A stretch of DNA of 57,471 nucleotides, from assembly GCA_903958395.1 (NCBI GenBank), contig CAJBSZ010000435.1:1-57471 (forward strand), read 5' to 3'. Shown here piece after piece: positions 1 to 8,453 of this stretch (within the stretch, counting starts at the first letter, position 1; each line of letters starts with the position of its first letter). The translations under genes were made by a program, and so were the position numbers. This stretch comes from an uncultured bacterium. GTDB taxonomy: Bacteria > Verrucomicrobiota > Kiritimatiellia > CAIKKV01 > CAITUY01. The notes under the pieces are model-generated. The model was not told the DNA's origin, did no database searches, and worked only from the letters and a program-made list of their open reading frames with translations.

Positions 1-486
1 AACAGCCTGAAAAATCGGCTTCACATGGGGCCACGCGGCAGGCGACCCGCCGGGCATGATGGACGGCCCCTTGAGCGCGCCCTCTTCGCCTCCGGAAACA
101 CCGGTTCCAATAAACAACAACCCCTTCGACTCTACATACTTGGTCCGGCGGATCGTATCCGGGTAATGACTGTTACCGCCATCAATAATGATGTCTCCGG
201 CCTCCAGGTAAGGTAAAAGCTGCTCAATGCACTCATCCACCGCCTTGCCGGCCTTCACCAGCATCATGACCTTGCGGGGACGCTTCAGGGCCGCGCAAAG
301 CTCGGCAACAGTTTTGCATCCCACGATCTTCTTCCCCTTCCCGCGACCTTGGACAAAGGCTTCAACCTTATCCACCGTGCGATTATAGACAGCGACGGTA
401 AACCCGTGGCTCTCCATGTTGAGGACGAGGTTTTCCCCCATGACGGCGAGTCCGATCATGGCTATATCCGCAGTTTGATTACTCAT
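1..486 (-). CDS. gnd: 6-phosphogluconate dehydrogenase, N-terminal part (cut by window edge)
   Basis: The first 162 codons of 6-phosphogluconate dehydrogenase, the NADP-dependent enzyme that decarboxylates 6-phosphogluconate to ribulose 5-phosphate in the oxidative pentose phosphate pathway. Translating the minus strand from ATG 484-486 gives the Rossmann nucleotide-binding motif GLAVMGENL near residue 12, then GNSHYPDT and the substrate-site motif GTGVSGGEEGA, all diagnostic of the family. The frame is open to the left edge, so about two thirds of the usual 470-480 residues lie outside the window. GGAAG sits 6 nt before the ATG and supports the start. It follows the HAD hydrolase gene by 34 nt and is probably the third gene of the pfp operon, which would link lower glycolysis with the pentose phosphate pathway. 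Confidence 0.95.
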   Translation of the reverse strand, partial: MSNQTADIAMIGLAVMGENLVLNMESHGFTVAVYNRTVDKVEAFVQGRGKGKKIVGCKTVAELCAALKRPRKVMMLVKAGKAVDECIEQLLPYLEAGDIIIDGGNSHYPDTIRRTKYVESKGLLFIGTGVSGGEEGALKGPSIMPGGSPAAWPHVKPIFQAV

Positions 487-520
487 GCTTTACTTCCTTT
501 GGCTTGTTTGTTTATTGAAA

Positions 521-1408
521 TTAATTTTCCCAGTGGGGCTCGGACGGCAGCGCTGCCTCGAATTCGTCGACCAGTCGATTCTGGTATGCCCCCGCGAAAG
601 ACTCGTTGAAGAATCGCTTCAACCCCTCTCCCGCAAGCTCAGCCCATGACGACTCTTCCCGCCCGGGCAGAATTGGAAAGAACAGGGCGTGATTGCCCTC
701 GGCGGCCTTACGGTCTCCGGGTGCATCACCGACCATCAACACCTTTCCCCCAGCGTAGTGCCCCCGGGTCGCGTGGGTAAGATGCTCCGTCTTTGTGCCA
801 TGCTCCTGGCCGGCAATCAAACTGACCGTGCCACGAATCCCGGCTTCTTCCCATTCTCGCTCCAACGCCTCAAGAGGAGTCTGGGATACGACAATCATGT
901 CAGCCTTACCCGTGGCGGCGGCTAAAACCTCACGCACCCCGGGAAAAGGAGGGATCCCGAATACCATCTCCTCAATGCGCCGGTTAACCTCCAGGCTCCA
1001 TTCCAGCAACCGATTCATCTCGGGAGTGGAACTGTCTGCCACTTTTTTCTTGAGGGCCGGATTTCCCAGCTTGGTTTCTACTTTGAGCCAGGCGGAGAGC
1101 TCCGAGGTGTCTGCCAGTTTCACCCCTCGCTGTGCGAACTGGCTGCGAAGCCTCATCAACTTGAATGTTTTTTCAACGGCCAAAAAACGATTGCAACCAC
1201 GATCCTTGCTGTAGAGATTCACAAATTCCCAGGTCTCCCGGGCATATTTGCTCGCGGCCTGAAGCCCGAAATGCTTGATAAAGGCCGGGCAAAAACATTC
1301 CTTCTGCTTGATCTCCATCGAATCGAACACACAACCATCACTGTCAAACCCGATAAAATAACCGTGCTTCCGGGGTAATTCCACCAATTGCTTCACATAC
1401 TGGTCCAT
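521..1408 (-). CDS. HAD-superfamily hydrolase
   Basis: A 295-residue haloacid dehalogenase-fold phosphatase-like protein. Motif I reads FDSDGCVFDS, with the nucleophile and acid/base aspartates at residues 22 and 24. Motif II is the serine in VVSQTP and motif IV is VGDAPGDRKAAE. The long insert between motif I and motif II is a helical cap. The frame stays open upstream to 1507, but that would overlap pfp by 95 nt. ATG 1408 lies only 4 nt after the pfp stop with GGGAAAG just upstream, so I chose it. Position between pfp and gnd suggests a sugar-phosphate substrate. That is inference, because HAD motifs do not reveal the substrate. Confidence 0.85.
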   Translation of the reverse strand: MDQYVKQLVELPRKHGYFIGFDSDGCVFDSMEIKQKECFCPAFIKHFGLQAASKYARETWEFVNLYSKDRGCNRFLAVEKTFKLMRLRSQFAQRGVKLADTSELSAWLKVETKLGNPALKKKVADSSTPEMNRLLEWSLEVNRRIEEMVFGIPPFPGVREVLAAATGKADMIVVSQTPLEALEREWEEAGIRGTVSLIAGQEHGTKTEHLTHATRGHYAGGKVLMVGDAPGDRKAAEGNHALFFPILPGREESSWAELAGEGLKRFFNESFAGAYQNRLVDEFEAALPSEPHWEN

Positions 1409-1412
1409 CACA

Positions 1413-2708
1413 TCACTTTCCCTTTCGATTTCCCTCAGGAACATAGGCCGCCAACTTTTTAGAGGCGAAAACAGGCTTGAACTGGGCAAATCGCTGTCGC
1501 CCACCAATGGTCGGAACCGACGCCCAGTCCTCGCCGATCAGAGGCTGGGCATATTTGACAAACTCATCAGTAACATCCGTCTTGCTCGGCGCAATCCACT
1601 CCTTCGGGAATGTGCGCTCGGAATTGGCCACCAGTTCCAGCGGGACCTTATCGTAGCGCACCTGATAAATCCGCCCCGGATCCCTCAAGATCGTGGACAT
1701 AAAGCCTCCCTCGCCCCCCACCGCCAGCTCCACAGCCTTCTGTCCACACCGATACGCCTCATCGAGATCCACCACCGAGGCATAGATCGCCGTGGAACGC
1801 TGATCCGTGCCAAAGACCTGACCGCGCGCCGCGCCCGCCGCCTTGATCCCGTGGTCATTGAGATAGTTGACGAGCATCTGCTGGGCCGTCGTTTTGCTGG
1901 CGCCAAAGGTGGCATGCCCGAATTTGTCTTTCAAGGCACCGAGATCCCCCACATCGCACCCCTCACTAAGCACCACCACCGCACGGCCGCGAGCCGCGAC
2001 CATCGCATTCGTTTTTTCAGCCATCTCCACAAGGGACAACCCGGCTTCGGCCAGAAAGATCAGCAGCGGCATCTCGCGTTTGGGATCCGCCAAACGGGCG
2101 GCGGCGGGAATAAAACCAATCTTACGGCCCATCGCCTGAAGCACCAGCACGGGATCCGCCGGATAGGAACCCCGGTTCTCCTCTTCGGCATTTTGAACGA
2201 TCATGGTCCAGTAGCGCGCCACCGAACCATATCCCGGAGTGTGATCGATCAGCTTGAATTCACTGTCTCCAACATCATTGTCAATCGTTTTGGGAACGCC
2301 GATCCCGACAACATCCAAACCCCTTTCACAGGCCAGTTTCGCGATCTTGTTGGCGGTGTCCATGGAATCATTCCCGCCATTGTAAAGAAAGAAGCCAATA
2401 TTGTGCGCCCGCAGAACCTCGACGACACGCTCGAAGTCGGCCGTCTGACTGGATTTGATCTTATATCGGCAGGTCCCAATCGCGCCGGCCGCAGGCGTCC
2501 ACCTGAGAAGCGACACTTCCTCTTCAGACTGAACGGATAAATCAAGCAGTTCCTCTGTGAGCACTCCTTCAATTCCATGCCACCCGGCATAAATACGTTC
2601 CACCTGATCCGGATAACTTCGGGCCGCTTCAATAACGCCACGCAAGGAACTGTTGATAACCGGCGAAGGACCACCGGACTGAGCAATAAGAAGATTTTTC
2701 ATAACCAT
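1413..2708 (-). CDS. pfp: PPi-type 6-phosphofructokinase
   Basis: A 431-residue phosphofructokinase, phosphorylating fructose 6-phosphate to fructose 1,6-bisphosphate. The N-terminal loop AQSGGPSPVINSSL, the motif GGNDSMDTA (about residue 113), GVPKTIDND (about 140) and TPGYGSVARY are present. ATP-using enzymes carry GGDGS. An aspartate at the fourth position together with the lysine in PKTIDND is the known signature of pyrophosphate-dependent enzymes, so PPi is the likely phosphoryl donor and the reaction would be reversible. ATG 2708 is preceded by AGGAG at 8 nt. It is first in the operon with the HAD hydrolase (4 nt later) and gnd, and is divergent from the XylR-like regulator gene. Confidence 0.93.
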   Translation of the reverse strand: MVMKNLLIAQSGGPSPVINSSLRGVIEAARSYPDQVERIYAGWHGIEGVLTEELLDLSVQSEEEVSLLRWTPAAGAIGTCRYKIKSSQTADFERVVEVLRAHNIGFFLYNGGNDSMDTANKIAKLACERGLDVVGIGVPKTIDNDVGDSEFKLIDHTPGYGSVARYWTMIVQNAEEENRGSYPADPVLVLQAMGRKIGFIPAAARLADPKREMPLLIFLAEAGLSLVEMAEKTNAMVAARGRAVVVLSEGCDVGDLGALKDKFGHATFGASKTTAQQMLVNYLNDHGIKAAGAARGQVFGTDQRSTAIYASVVDLDEAYRCGQKAVELAVGGEGGFMSTILRDPGRIYQVRYDKVPLELVANSERTFPKEWIAPSKTDVTDEFVKYAQPLIGEDWASVPTIGGRQRFAQFKPVFASKKLAAYVPEGNRKGK

Positions 2709-2743
2709 CCCGAACGCTCCTGACTTAAGTAATTGATGTCCTG

Positions 2744-2772
2744 AAAATAGGCCTTCACGCGACTTTCTTCAA
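2744..2772 (-). promoter_or_regulatory. Predicted promoter of the pfp operon
   Basis: On the minus strand TTGAAG (2772-2767) and TATTTT (2749-2744) are 17 nt apart, each matching 4 of 6 sigma-70-type consensus bases. The start point would fall about 30 nt before the pfp ATG. It sits in the 120-nt space shared with the divergent regulator, a natural place for an operator, though no convincing palindrome was found. Confidence 0.45.
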
Positions 2773-2828
2773 TCTGAAATAATCGCAAAAGGGTTGACAA
2801 ATGCGAACTATGTTTTCATGGTAGGCTC

Positions 2829-3953
2829 ATGTCTGAAAAAATGAAAAACGTCCTGGTGGCTCTGGAATTCTACAGGGGACCCCTTTTTGAAGGAATTGCG
2901 GAATATGCCCGATCGCACCACTGGCACCTGTCTTTGGAAATGTTGCACAATCCCGGCAACATCCCCTGGGGCTGGGATGGCGACGGAATCCTGACCATGC
3001 TTATCCGCGACGAAACCACCCTGTTGAAATTTCTACAAAAAACGAAAAAACCAACTGTCAACTTGGAAGGCCGGCGACTGACCACCTCCTATCCCCGGGT
3101 TCTTAGTGACACAAAAAAGGCGGCAGAGATGGCCTTTCATTATTTCAGGGGAAAGGGATTTGAACACTTCGCCTTCTATGGGATTGAGCATTCCGTCCGC
3201 GGTCGGGACTTTGCCCTCGTCACGCAGGCAAATGGCTATCCCTGCACATTCCTTTTCGAAGGCGCAATTTCATGGAGGGAGGAACTGGCCGCCACCCGGA
3301 GCTGGCTTAAGGATCAGCCGAAACCGCTGGCCGTCCTTTGCTGGGCTGATTATGCGGGAGCGCGCTTTGTCGACATGGCGCACAGTCTGGGATGGCGCAT
3401 TCCCGACGATGTCGCCGTTCTGGGAATGGATAATGAGAATCGCATTTGTGATTGCGCGGCGGTTCGCCTGTCCAGTATTCAGACCGACATCCAGCGCGTG
3501 GGCCTCCTTGGATCCGCGCTTCTTGACCGTATCATGGCGGGTGAACCCATTGAGACCAAAAGCCAGCTCATCCCTCCCCGCGAAATCGTGGAACGTCATA
3601 GCACCGACACCTTTGCCGCGGACTCCCCGTTGGTGACCCAGGCCGTCCGGTTTATGAAGGAGCAGTATCCGTCGGGAATTAACGTGGCGTCCGTGGTCGC
3701 CGTCAGCTCCGTGTCCCGGCGTGGCCTCGAAAAGGCGTTCCTTACCAGTTTGGGGAAAACCCCCTACCAGACACTGCTCCAGATCCGCATGGATAAAGCG
3801 CGCCTTCTATTAAGGGAAGGGCAGGAGAAAATCGCTACTGTTGCGCGCCTGGTTGGATTTTCCGACCCCAAGCACTTTTCCTCGCTCTTCCGCCATGAAT
3901 GCGGAGCCTCCCCTCGCGATTACCGCCAAAGCTGGGAACAGGCGAATCACTGA
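2829..3953 (+). CDS. XylR-like transcriptional regulator (sugar-binding domain plus AraC domain)
   Basis: A 374-residue regulator. Residues 1-265 have the periplasmic-binding-protein/LacI-like fold, seen in EFYRGPLFEGIAEYAR, GILTMLIRD, RVLSDTKKAAEMAFHYF, DVAVLGMDNE and LSSIQTDIQRVG. Residues 270-374 form an AraC/XylS double helix-turn-helix ending in VARLVGFSDPKHFSSLFRHE and GASPRDYR. This order is that of E. coli XylR, and PVC genomes carry many such regulators of sugar use. It probably binds a sugar and activates or represses nearby genes. The divergent pfp operon and the downstream deacetylase-fold gene are the obvious candidates, by position only. The start ATG 2829 is preceded by a weak GGTAGG. 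Confidence 0.9.
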   Translation: MSEKMKNVLVALEFYRGPLFEGIAEYARSHHWHLSLEMLHNPGNIPWGWDGDGILTMLIRDETTLLKFLQKTKKPTVNLEGRRLTTSYPRVLSDTKKAAEMAFHYFRGKGFEHFAFYGIEHSVRGRDFALVTQANGYPCTFLFEGAISWREELAATRSWLKDQPKPLAVLCWADYAGARFVDMAHSLGWRIPDDVAVLGMDNENRICDCAAVRLSSIQTDIQRVGLLGSALLDRIMAGEPIETKSQLIPPREIVERHSTDTFAADSPLVTQAVRFMKEQYPSGINVASVVAVSSVSRRGLEKAFLTSLGKTPYQTLLQIRMDKARLLLREGQEKIATVARLVGFSDPKHFSSLFRHECGASPRDYRQSWEQANH

Positions 3954-3996
3954 GTTCAGGCTTTTCCATCCTCCTTCACTTTTATACCATCCCCCC

Positions 3997-4956
3997 ATGT
4001 CGCATTCACAAAACAACGGGACGGCGTTTCTCTATGACCCCGTTTTTCAAAAACACCAGACAGGTTTGTCCCATCCTGAAAAACGCAAACGCCTCACCGT
4101 TATCGTGAACGGATTGAAACAAGCCGGGCTCTGGAATGTGCTTCAGCATCCCGCCGTCCGGCCGGCTACGGTCGCAGACCTTGCCGCTATCCATGATCCG
4201 CTTTATGTTGATCACATCCGGCAGGCGTGTGAGGCGGGAATGCTCTTTGAACCCGATGAGGTTACCCTTGGATCCCCGGGCACCTATGATGCCGCCTGCA
4301 TGGCCGCCGGGGCGGTTCTAGACGCAACGGACACCGTAATGACCGGTCGAGCGTCCAACGCATTCTGTGCCGTACGCCCTCCTGGCCACCACGCGGAACG
4401 GAACCGGGCCATGGGATTCTGCTTTTTCAACAATGTGGCCATTGGGGCCAGATACCTCCAGCAGCATCACGGCATTCGCCGCGTGGCCATTATTGATTGG
4501 GATGTCCACCACGGAAACGGCACGCAACAAGCCTTCTACGACGATCCGACCGTGTTTTATTTCAGCATCCACCAATACCCTCTTTACCCGCAAAGCGGTC
4601 GGGCCAATGAAACCGGGGCCGGCAGGGGAAAAGGATTCACCCTGAACTGCCCCGTCGCGGCAGGCTCCACCGACACCGACTACCGGCGGGTGTTCCATGA
4701 CTATCTCAGGCCCGCGCTGGCTCGATTCAATCCGGAATTCATCCTGATTTCAGCGGGGTTTGACGCACACCATGCCGATCCGCTTGCCGGCATGGCGCTC
4801 ACCGAACAGGGATTTACGGATTTGACCCGTCTGGTAATGGAAATGGCAGCAGAACACTGCGGAAAGCGGCTCGTTTCCATTCTGGAAGGAGGCTACGATC
4901 TCAAGGCACTCACGGCGTGCGTAGTGGCCCACATCGGAGCCCTGCTGGAAGCTTGA
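3997..4956 (+). CDS. Histone deacetylase-family (arginase-fold) deacetylase, AcuC/HDAC-like
   Basis: A 319-residue member of the zinc-dependent histone deacetylase superfamily. Seen in order are the HDAC motif RPPGHHAERNRAMGFC with the tandem catalytic histidines, FFNNVAIGARYL, the zinc-ligand motif DWDVHHGNGTQQ, SIHQYPLYPQSG, the third metal ligand in SAGFDAHHADP, and the C-terminal LEGGYDL. Bacterial members remove acyl groups from polyamines, acetyl-lysine or other small amides, and the substrate cannot be read from sequence. ATG 3997 was taken because the longer open frame would overlap the regulator coding region by over 100 nt. The 43-nt gap after the XylR-like gene suggests co-transcription. 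It converges on the NusG paralogue, with 11 nt between the two stops. Confidence 0.92.
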   Translation: MSHSQNNGTAFLYDPVFQKHQTGLSHPEKRKRLTVIVNGLKQAGLWNVLQHPAVRPATVADLAAIHDPLYVDHIRQACEAGMLFEPDEVTLGSPGTYDAACMAAGAVLDATDTVMTGRASNAFCAVRPPGHHAERNRAMGFCFFNNVAIGARYLQQHHGIRRVAIIDWDVHHGNGTQQAFYDDPTVFYFSIHQYPLYPQSGRANETGAGRGKGFTLNCPVAAGSTDTDYRRVFHDYLRPALARFNPEFILISAGFDAHHADPLAGMALTEQGFTDLTRLVMEMAAEHCGKRLVSILEGGYDLKALTACVVAHIGALLEA

Positions 4957-4967
4957 TAACCGCCCCT

Positions 4968-5498
4968 TCAGGCCGGCTCAAGACATTCTATTCCCACTTC
5001 AACAGCCAGCGCGCGCCCGATCATCTCCACATTAAGCACCACTTTGGCTTTACCCTTGATCGTTTGCACCACGCCCTCAAGCCCCTGAAAGGGACCCTTC
5101 CTGATAGAAACACGCTTCCCTGACTGGAATGCCGCGCAGGCATCTAGAGTCGGATCAACACTCAAGGCCAGTCGAACCTGGGCCAGTTCCCGGATCAGTT
5201 GATCCTGATTCTCCACCGGCAGAATCCTGACGATCATGTTGCTCTTCAGGATCGTGGCCTTTTCCCCGGAGGAATAATTCACGAACACATATCCGGGGAA
5301 TACAGGCTTGTGAACCGTCACCTTTCGGCGTTGATAGATTTTCGTTTCTTCCCTGAGAGGAAGATCCACGACAACCGAGTGCGCCGCGCAGAATTCAGAA
5401 AACTTCTTCTCGCACCTTGGCTTGGCATGCACGACATGCCATCTTGGGAGTTCTGCCAGGCCGACGGCATTCTCCATTCTCTGCTGAACCATAACCAT
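4968..5498 (-). CDS. NusG/RfaH-family transcription elongation factor paralogue
   Basis: A 176-residue NusG homologue, separate from the housekeeping nusG at 34560-35111. The NGN domain starts at RWHVVHAKPRCEKKF and includes VFPGYVFVNY, the hallmark of the RNA polymerase clamp-binding face. A KOW domain follows (GKRVSIRKGPFQGLEGVV). Specialised paralogues of this kind (RfaH, LoaP, UpxY types) usually act on selected long operons such as polysaccharide clusters, so a similar role is inferred. ATG 5498 has AAGGGGA 8 nt upstream. The gene lies just past the terminator of the ribosomal cluster, so it needs its own promoter. A TTGACC on the minus strand at 5552-5547 is the only -35-like sequence, and no good -10 follows it. 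Confidence 0.88.
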   Translation of the reverse strand: MVMVQQRMENAVGLAELPRWHVVHAKPRCEKKFSEFCAAHSVVVDLPLREETKIYQRRKVTVHKPVFPGYVFVNYSSGEKATILKSNMIVRILPVENQDQLIRELAQVRLALSVDPTLDACAAFQSGKRVSIRKGPFQGLEGVVQTIKGKAKVVLNVEMIGRALAVEVGIECLEPA

Positions 5499-5599
5499 TG
5501 AAATATCCCCTTATCCAGCCTATTCCGTACGCTTTTCACACGGCAGGGTCAAGGCGATCTCACCTTCGGCATCCGCCCCCCTGCCTGGATGGATATCAC

Positions 5600-5629
5600 A
5601 AAAAAGACGCCGATATTGCTATCGGCGTC
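5600..5629 (-). terminator. Intrinsic terminator of the ribosomal supercluster
   Basis: On the minus strand a perfect 10-bp stem (arms 5629-5620 and 5615-5606) with a GCAA tetraloop is followed directly by six T. It lies 46 nt after the rplQ stop and ends the supercluster. No comparable terminator was noticed between tuf and this point. Confidence 0.95.
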
Positions 5630-5674
5630 AATGACCAGAACCTTCAGAAACCCATCGGCTTAATAGTCCGCCGA

Positions 5675-6127
5675 TCAAGTCTCCTTGACGGGTTCAGCGG
5701 GCTTCTCCACATCGTCCGTCTTGGGCTTGCGACGCTTATCCACGGGTGCCAGATTGACCCACTCCAGAAGAACCATCTCAGAGCTGTCGCTCCCCCGTCG
5801 GCCCAACTTGACAATACGCGTATATCCACCCAGTCGATCCATATACTGGGGCGCAATAGCTGTAAACAGCTTGTCCATATGCTTGCGATGCCGAAGGACA
5901 GCCAGAGCCTGTCGTTTGCCCTTCAGAAGCCCTTCAGTCGTTCCTGAAACAAGAGCCTTCTTTGCAACGGTGACCATTTTTTCCGCCAGCATCCGGGCCT
6001 GCCGGGCCTTGGGAAGGGTCGTCTTAATCCGTTGCTCCTCAATGAAATTTGCCACCAGCGAGCTAAGCAACGCTTTACGCGCCTCTGCAGGCCGGCCCAG
6101 TTTTACCATATTTTTTTTGTGTCGCAT
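5675..6127 (-). CDS. rplQ: 50S ribosomal protein L17
   Basis: A 150-residue L17, which binds 23S rRNA domains II, III and VI near the exit tunnel. The start RHKKNMVKLGRPAEAR and TTLPKARQARMLAEKMV are the conserved helical N-terminal part. The tail after residue 125 (lysine- and glutamate-rich, ending KPAEPVKET) is longer than in E. coli L17 (127 residues). ATG 6127 has GGGAG 6 nt upstream. It is the last gene of the supercluster, 77 nt after rpoA. Confidence 0.96.
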   Translation of the reverse strand: MRHKKNMVKLGRPAEARKALLSSLVANFIEEQRIKTTLPKARQARMLAEKMVTVAKKALVSGTTEGLLKGKRQALAVLRHRKHMDKLFTAIAPQYMDRLGGYTRIVKLGRRGSDSSEMVLLEWVNLAPVDKRRKPKTDDVEKPAEPVKET

Positions 6128-6204
6128 TACTGACTCCCGACATCATCCAGCCGTAGTTAAGATCACTCGACCCGGACTTTTCAGTCTTCGATAGTGTTGG
6201 TGGC

Positions 6205-7227
6205 TTAAGCCTTTTCCTTGGCGGCTTCCTGCCCCTTCAGAATCTTAATCACGTCCTCATCAAACTTGACTCCCAGGCCCAACCCGAGATCCTGTAACTT
6301 GGCCTTGATCTCATTCAGCGATTTCTTGCCGAAATTACGATACTTGAGCATCTCCGCCTCGGACTTCTGGGCAAGCTGCCCTACCGTGGTGATATTGGCG
6401 TTGTTCAGGCAGTTTGCCGCTCTTACGCTGAGCTCAATTTCGTTGACGCTCATGTTCAACGTCTTCAGAAGCTGCTCGCGAGCAATGTCCACCTTGGCCT
6501 CGACATCCTCGAACTCGACCACATTCTTGTCGTAGTTCACGAATACATCAAGGTGATGCCGAAGCACCGCAGAAGCCACCGTCACGGCATCATCAGGGGT
6601 TATCCGCCCGTCCGTGGTCACTTCCAAAATAAGTTTGTCGTAATCCGTACGCTGCCCGACACGGGTATTTTCGATGAAAAAGTTAACCCGCTTGACCGGG
6701 GAGAAGATTGAGTCGATCGGGATCCGTCCAATATCCTGATTCTCTTTCTTGTTCAGATCGGCGGGACAGAATCCGCGACCGACCCGGATCTCCAAAGTCA
6801 TATCCAACACGCCGTCGCTGGACAGGGTGGCAATATGCTGGTTTGGATTCAACACTTCAATGGTGCCATCCGTCTGGATATCGCTGGCCTTCACCTCGCG
6901 CGCACCCTTCACCTTGAGATGGAGCTGTTTGGAGTCACGATTCTGCGACTTCAACAGCACCTTCTTGAGATTGAGGATAATATCAGTGACATCCTCCACC
7001 ACGCCCGGAAGGGCGCAGAACTCATGAGGGGCACCTTCGATGCGAACGGAGGAAATCGCCGCGCCTTCCAGGGACGACAACAACACTCTCCGCAACGAAT
7101 TCCCAATGGTCCGCCCATAACCCACTTCAAGGGGCTCGGCAACAAAGCGGGTAAATGTCGGCGTTGCCGAAGATTCATCCTTCACTAAGCGCTTAGGCAT
7201 TTCGAACTTGCTCAGTCTGATTGGCAT
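6205..7227 (-). CDS. rpoA: DNA-directed RNA polymerase subunit alpha
   Basis: A 340-residue alpha subunit. The N-terminal domain (about 1-235) contains VGYGRTIGNSLRRVLLSSLEGAAI, part of the dimerisation region that scaffolds beta and beta'. The C-terminal domain (about 250-325) contains NCLNNANITTVGQLAQKSE and RNFGKKSLNEIKAKL, the helix-hairpin-helix surface that contacts UP elements and activators. The length is close to the usual 325-340. GGAAGG lies 8 nt before ATG 7227. It is placed between rpsD and rplQ as in the classical alpha operon. Confidence 0.98.
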   Translation of the reverse strand: MPIRLSKFEMPKRLVKDESSATPTFTRFVAEPLEVGYGRTIGNSLRRVLLSSLEGAAISSVRIEGAPHEFCALPGVVEDVTDIILNLKKVLLKSQNRDSKQLHLKVKGAREVKASDIQTDGTIEVLNPNQHIATLSSDGVLDMTLEIRVGRGFCPADLNKKENQDIGRIPIDSIFSPVKRVNFFIENTRVGQRTDYDKLILEVTTDGRITPDDAVTVASAVLRHHLDVFVNYDKNVVEFEDVEAKVDIAREQLLKTLNMSVNEIELSVRAANCLNNANITTVGQLAQKSEAEMLKYRNFGKKSLNEIKAKLQDLGLGLGVKFDEDVIKILKGQEAAKEKA

Positions 7228-7278
7228 GGTTCAATCCTTCCCCGGGAACAGCCTCGCCATCCCCCGGTGCGAATATCT

Positions 7279-7902
7279 TTATTTAGAGTACAATTCAACG
7301 ATCAACTGCTCATTGACAAAGGGTGCGATTTCGTCCCGCGTCGGAACTCGCAACACCTCGCCTTTGAGAGCTTCCTTATCCAACGACAGCCACGATGAAA
7401 GCTCGCCGGTTCGGGCATCCAGAACCCGCTTCACGGCATCCTGGCTCTGTTTCCGCCCCTTGACCTCAATGCGGTCGCCCGCCTTCAGGGTCATGGAGGG
7501 CACATCGGAACGCCGCCCGTTCACAGTGACATGTCCATGCAACACCAATTGACGGGCGTTGCGCCTCGATGCAGCAAAGCCCAACCTGAAAACCAGATTG
7601 TCCAGCCGCATTTCAAGAAGCTGAAGAAGCATCTCACCCGTGACGCCGCGCTTGCGCAAGGCGCGTTGGAAAAAAAGCTTGAACTGACCTTCCTGAAGAC
7701 CGTAAAACCGGCGCAATCGCTGTTTTTCACGCAACTGCACGCCATAGTCCGACTTCTTGGAAGGACGCGCGCCATGCACGCCGGGAGCCGGGCGTCCCGC
7801 TTCCACGGCACACTTTGACATCCGGCAACGATCACCCTTAAGAAATAGCTTCAAGCCTTCCCGTCGGCAAAGCTTGCATGCTGGCCCTGTATATCTACCC
7901 AT
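7279..7902 (-). CDS. rpsD: 30S ribosomal protein S4, zinc-finger form
   Basis: A 207-residue S4, a primary 16S rRNA-binding protein that nucleates the 30S body. The N-terminus has four cysteines (9, 12, 26 and 31: CKLC and CRMSKC), so this is the zinc-binding (C+) form, not the cysteine-free form. The S4 RNA-binding domain follows (LDNLVFRLGFAASRRNARQ, VNGRRSDVPS). AGGAG lies just before ATG 7902. Confidence 0.97.
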   Translation of the reverse strand: MGRYTGPACKLCRREGLKLFLKGDRCRMSKCAVEAGRPAPGVHGARPSKKSDYGVQLREKQRLRRFYGLQEGQFKLFFQRALRKRGVTGEMLLQLLEMRLDNLVFRLGFAASRRNARQLVLHGHVTVNGRRSDVPSMTLKAGDRIEVKGRKQSQDAVKRVLDARTGELSSWLSLDKEALKGEVLRVPTRDEIAPFVNEQLIVELYSK

Positions 7903-7931
7903 TCGAATTCTCCTGTTCTCTCAAAATCTTC

Positions 7932-8420
7932 TTACACGCGACGGCGCTTGCGAGGCCGGCAACCGTTATGCGGCATCGGCGTAACATCCTTGATCGTGGT
8001 GATATTCAGTCCCGCAGACTGAATGGCGCGGATAGCGGACTCACGACCTGCTCCAGGCCCCTGAACTCGCACTTCCACTTCCTGCATGCCACGCGATACC
8101 GCCTGGCGAGCCGCTTCCTGAGCCACCACGCTGGCGGCAAAAGCCGTGCTCTTCCTCGACCCTTTAAATCCCGCCCGGCCGGACGTGCTCCAGGCAACCA
8201 CGCCGCCCTTGCTGTCTGAAATTGAAATAATGGTGTTGTTGAATGTCGCCCGGATATGGACGATTCCAAACGGCACCACGCGCCCTGCCCGAACACGAGG
8301 CTGCCGGGTCGGACGAGCCGCACCCTCGGCGCCACCGCCGGCGGCCTCAAGAGCCGGAGACCCCGCACCTTCCGGCTTGAGACCGGCCTGCTCTTCACCC
8401 TTTTCTTTAACATCTGCCAT
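7932..8420 (-). CDS. rpsK: 30S ribosomal protein S11 with long N-terminal extension
   Basis: A 162-residue S11, a 30S platform protein contacting mRNA near the Shine-Dalgarno helix. The conserved core starts at [18 protein letters not shown] (about residue 52) and ends [11 protein letters not shown]. The first 45-50 residues are a low-complexity alanine/glycine/glutamate segment that E. coli S11 (129 residues) lacks. No internal ATG offers a shorter start, so the extension appears real. It lies between rpsM and rpsD as in the usual alpha operon order. Confidence 0.96.
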   Translation of the reverse strand: MADVKEKGEEQAGLKPEGAGSPALEAAGGGAEGAARPTRQPRVRAGRVVPFGIVHIRATFNNTIISISDSKGGVVAWSTSGRAGFKGSRKSTAFAASVVAQEAARQAVSRGMQEVEVRVQGPGAGRESAIRAIQSAGLNITTIKDVTPMPHNGCRPRKRRRV

Positions 8421-8453
8421 TGCGAACCCGACCTTTTCTAGTACTGATGTTCT

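Noticed and set aside
2794-2822. Perfect TTGACA upstream of the XylR-like gene as its promoter
   Set aside because: No acceptable -10 lies 16-18 nt downstream (CATGGT at 17 nt), and it would give a leaderless start at the ATG. It is left as unproven.
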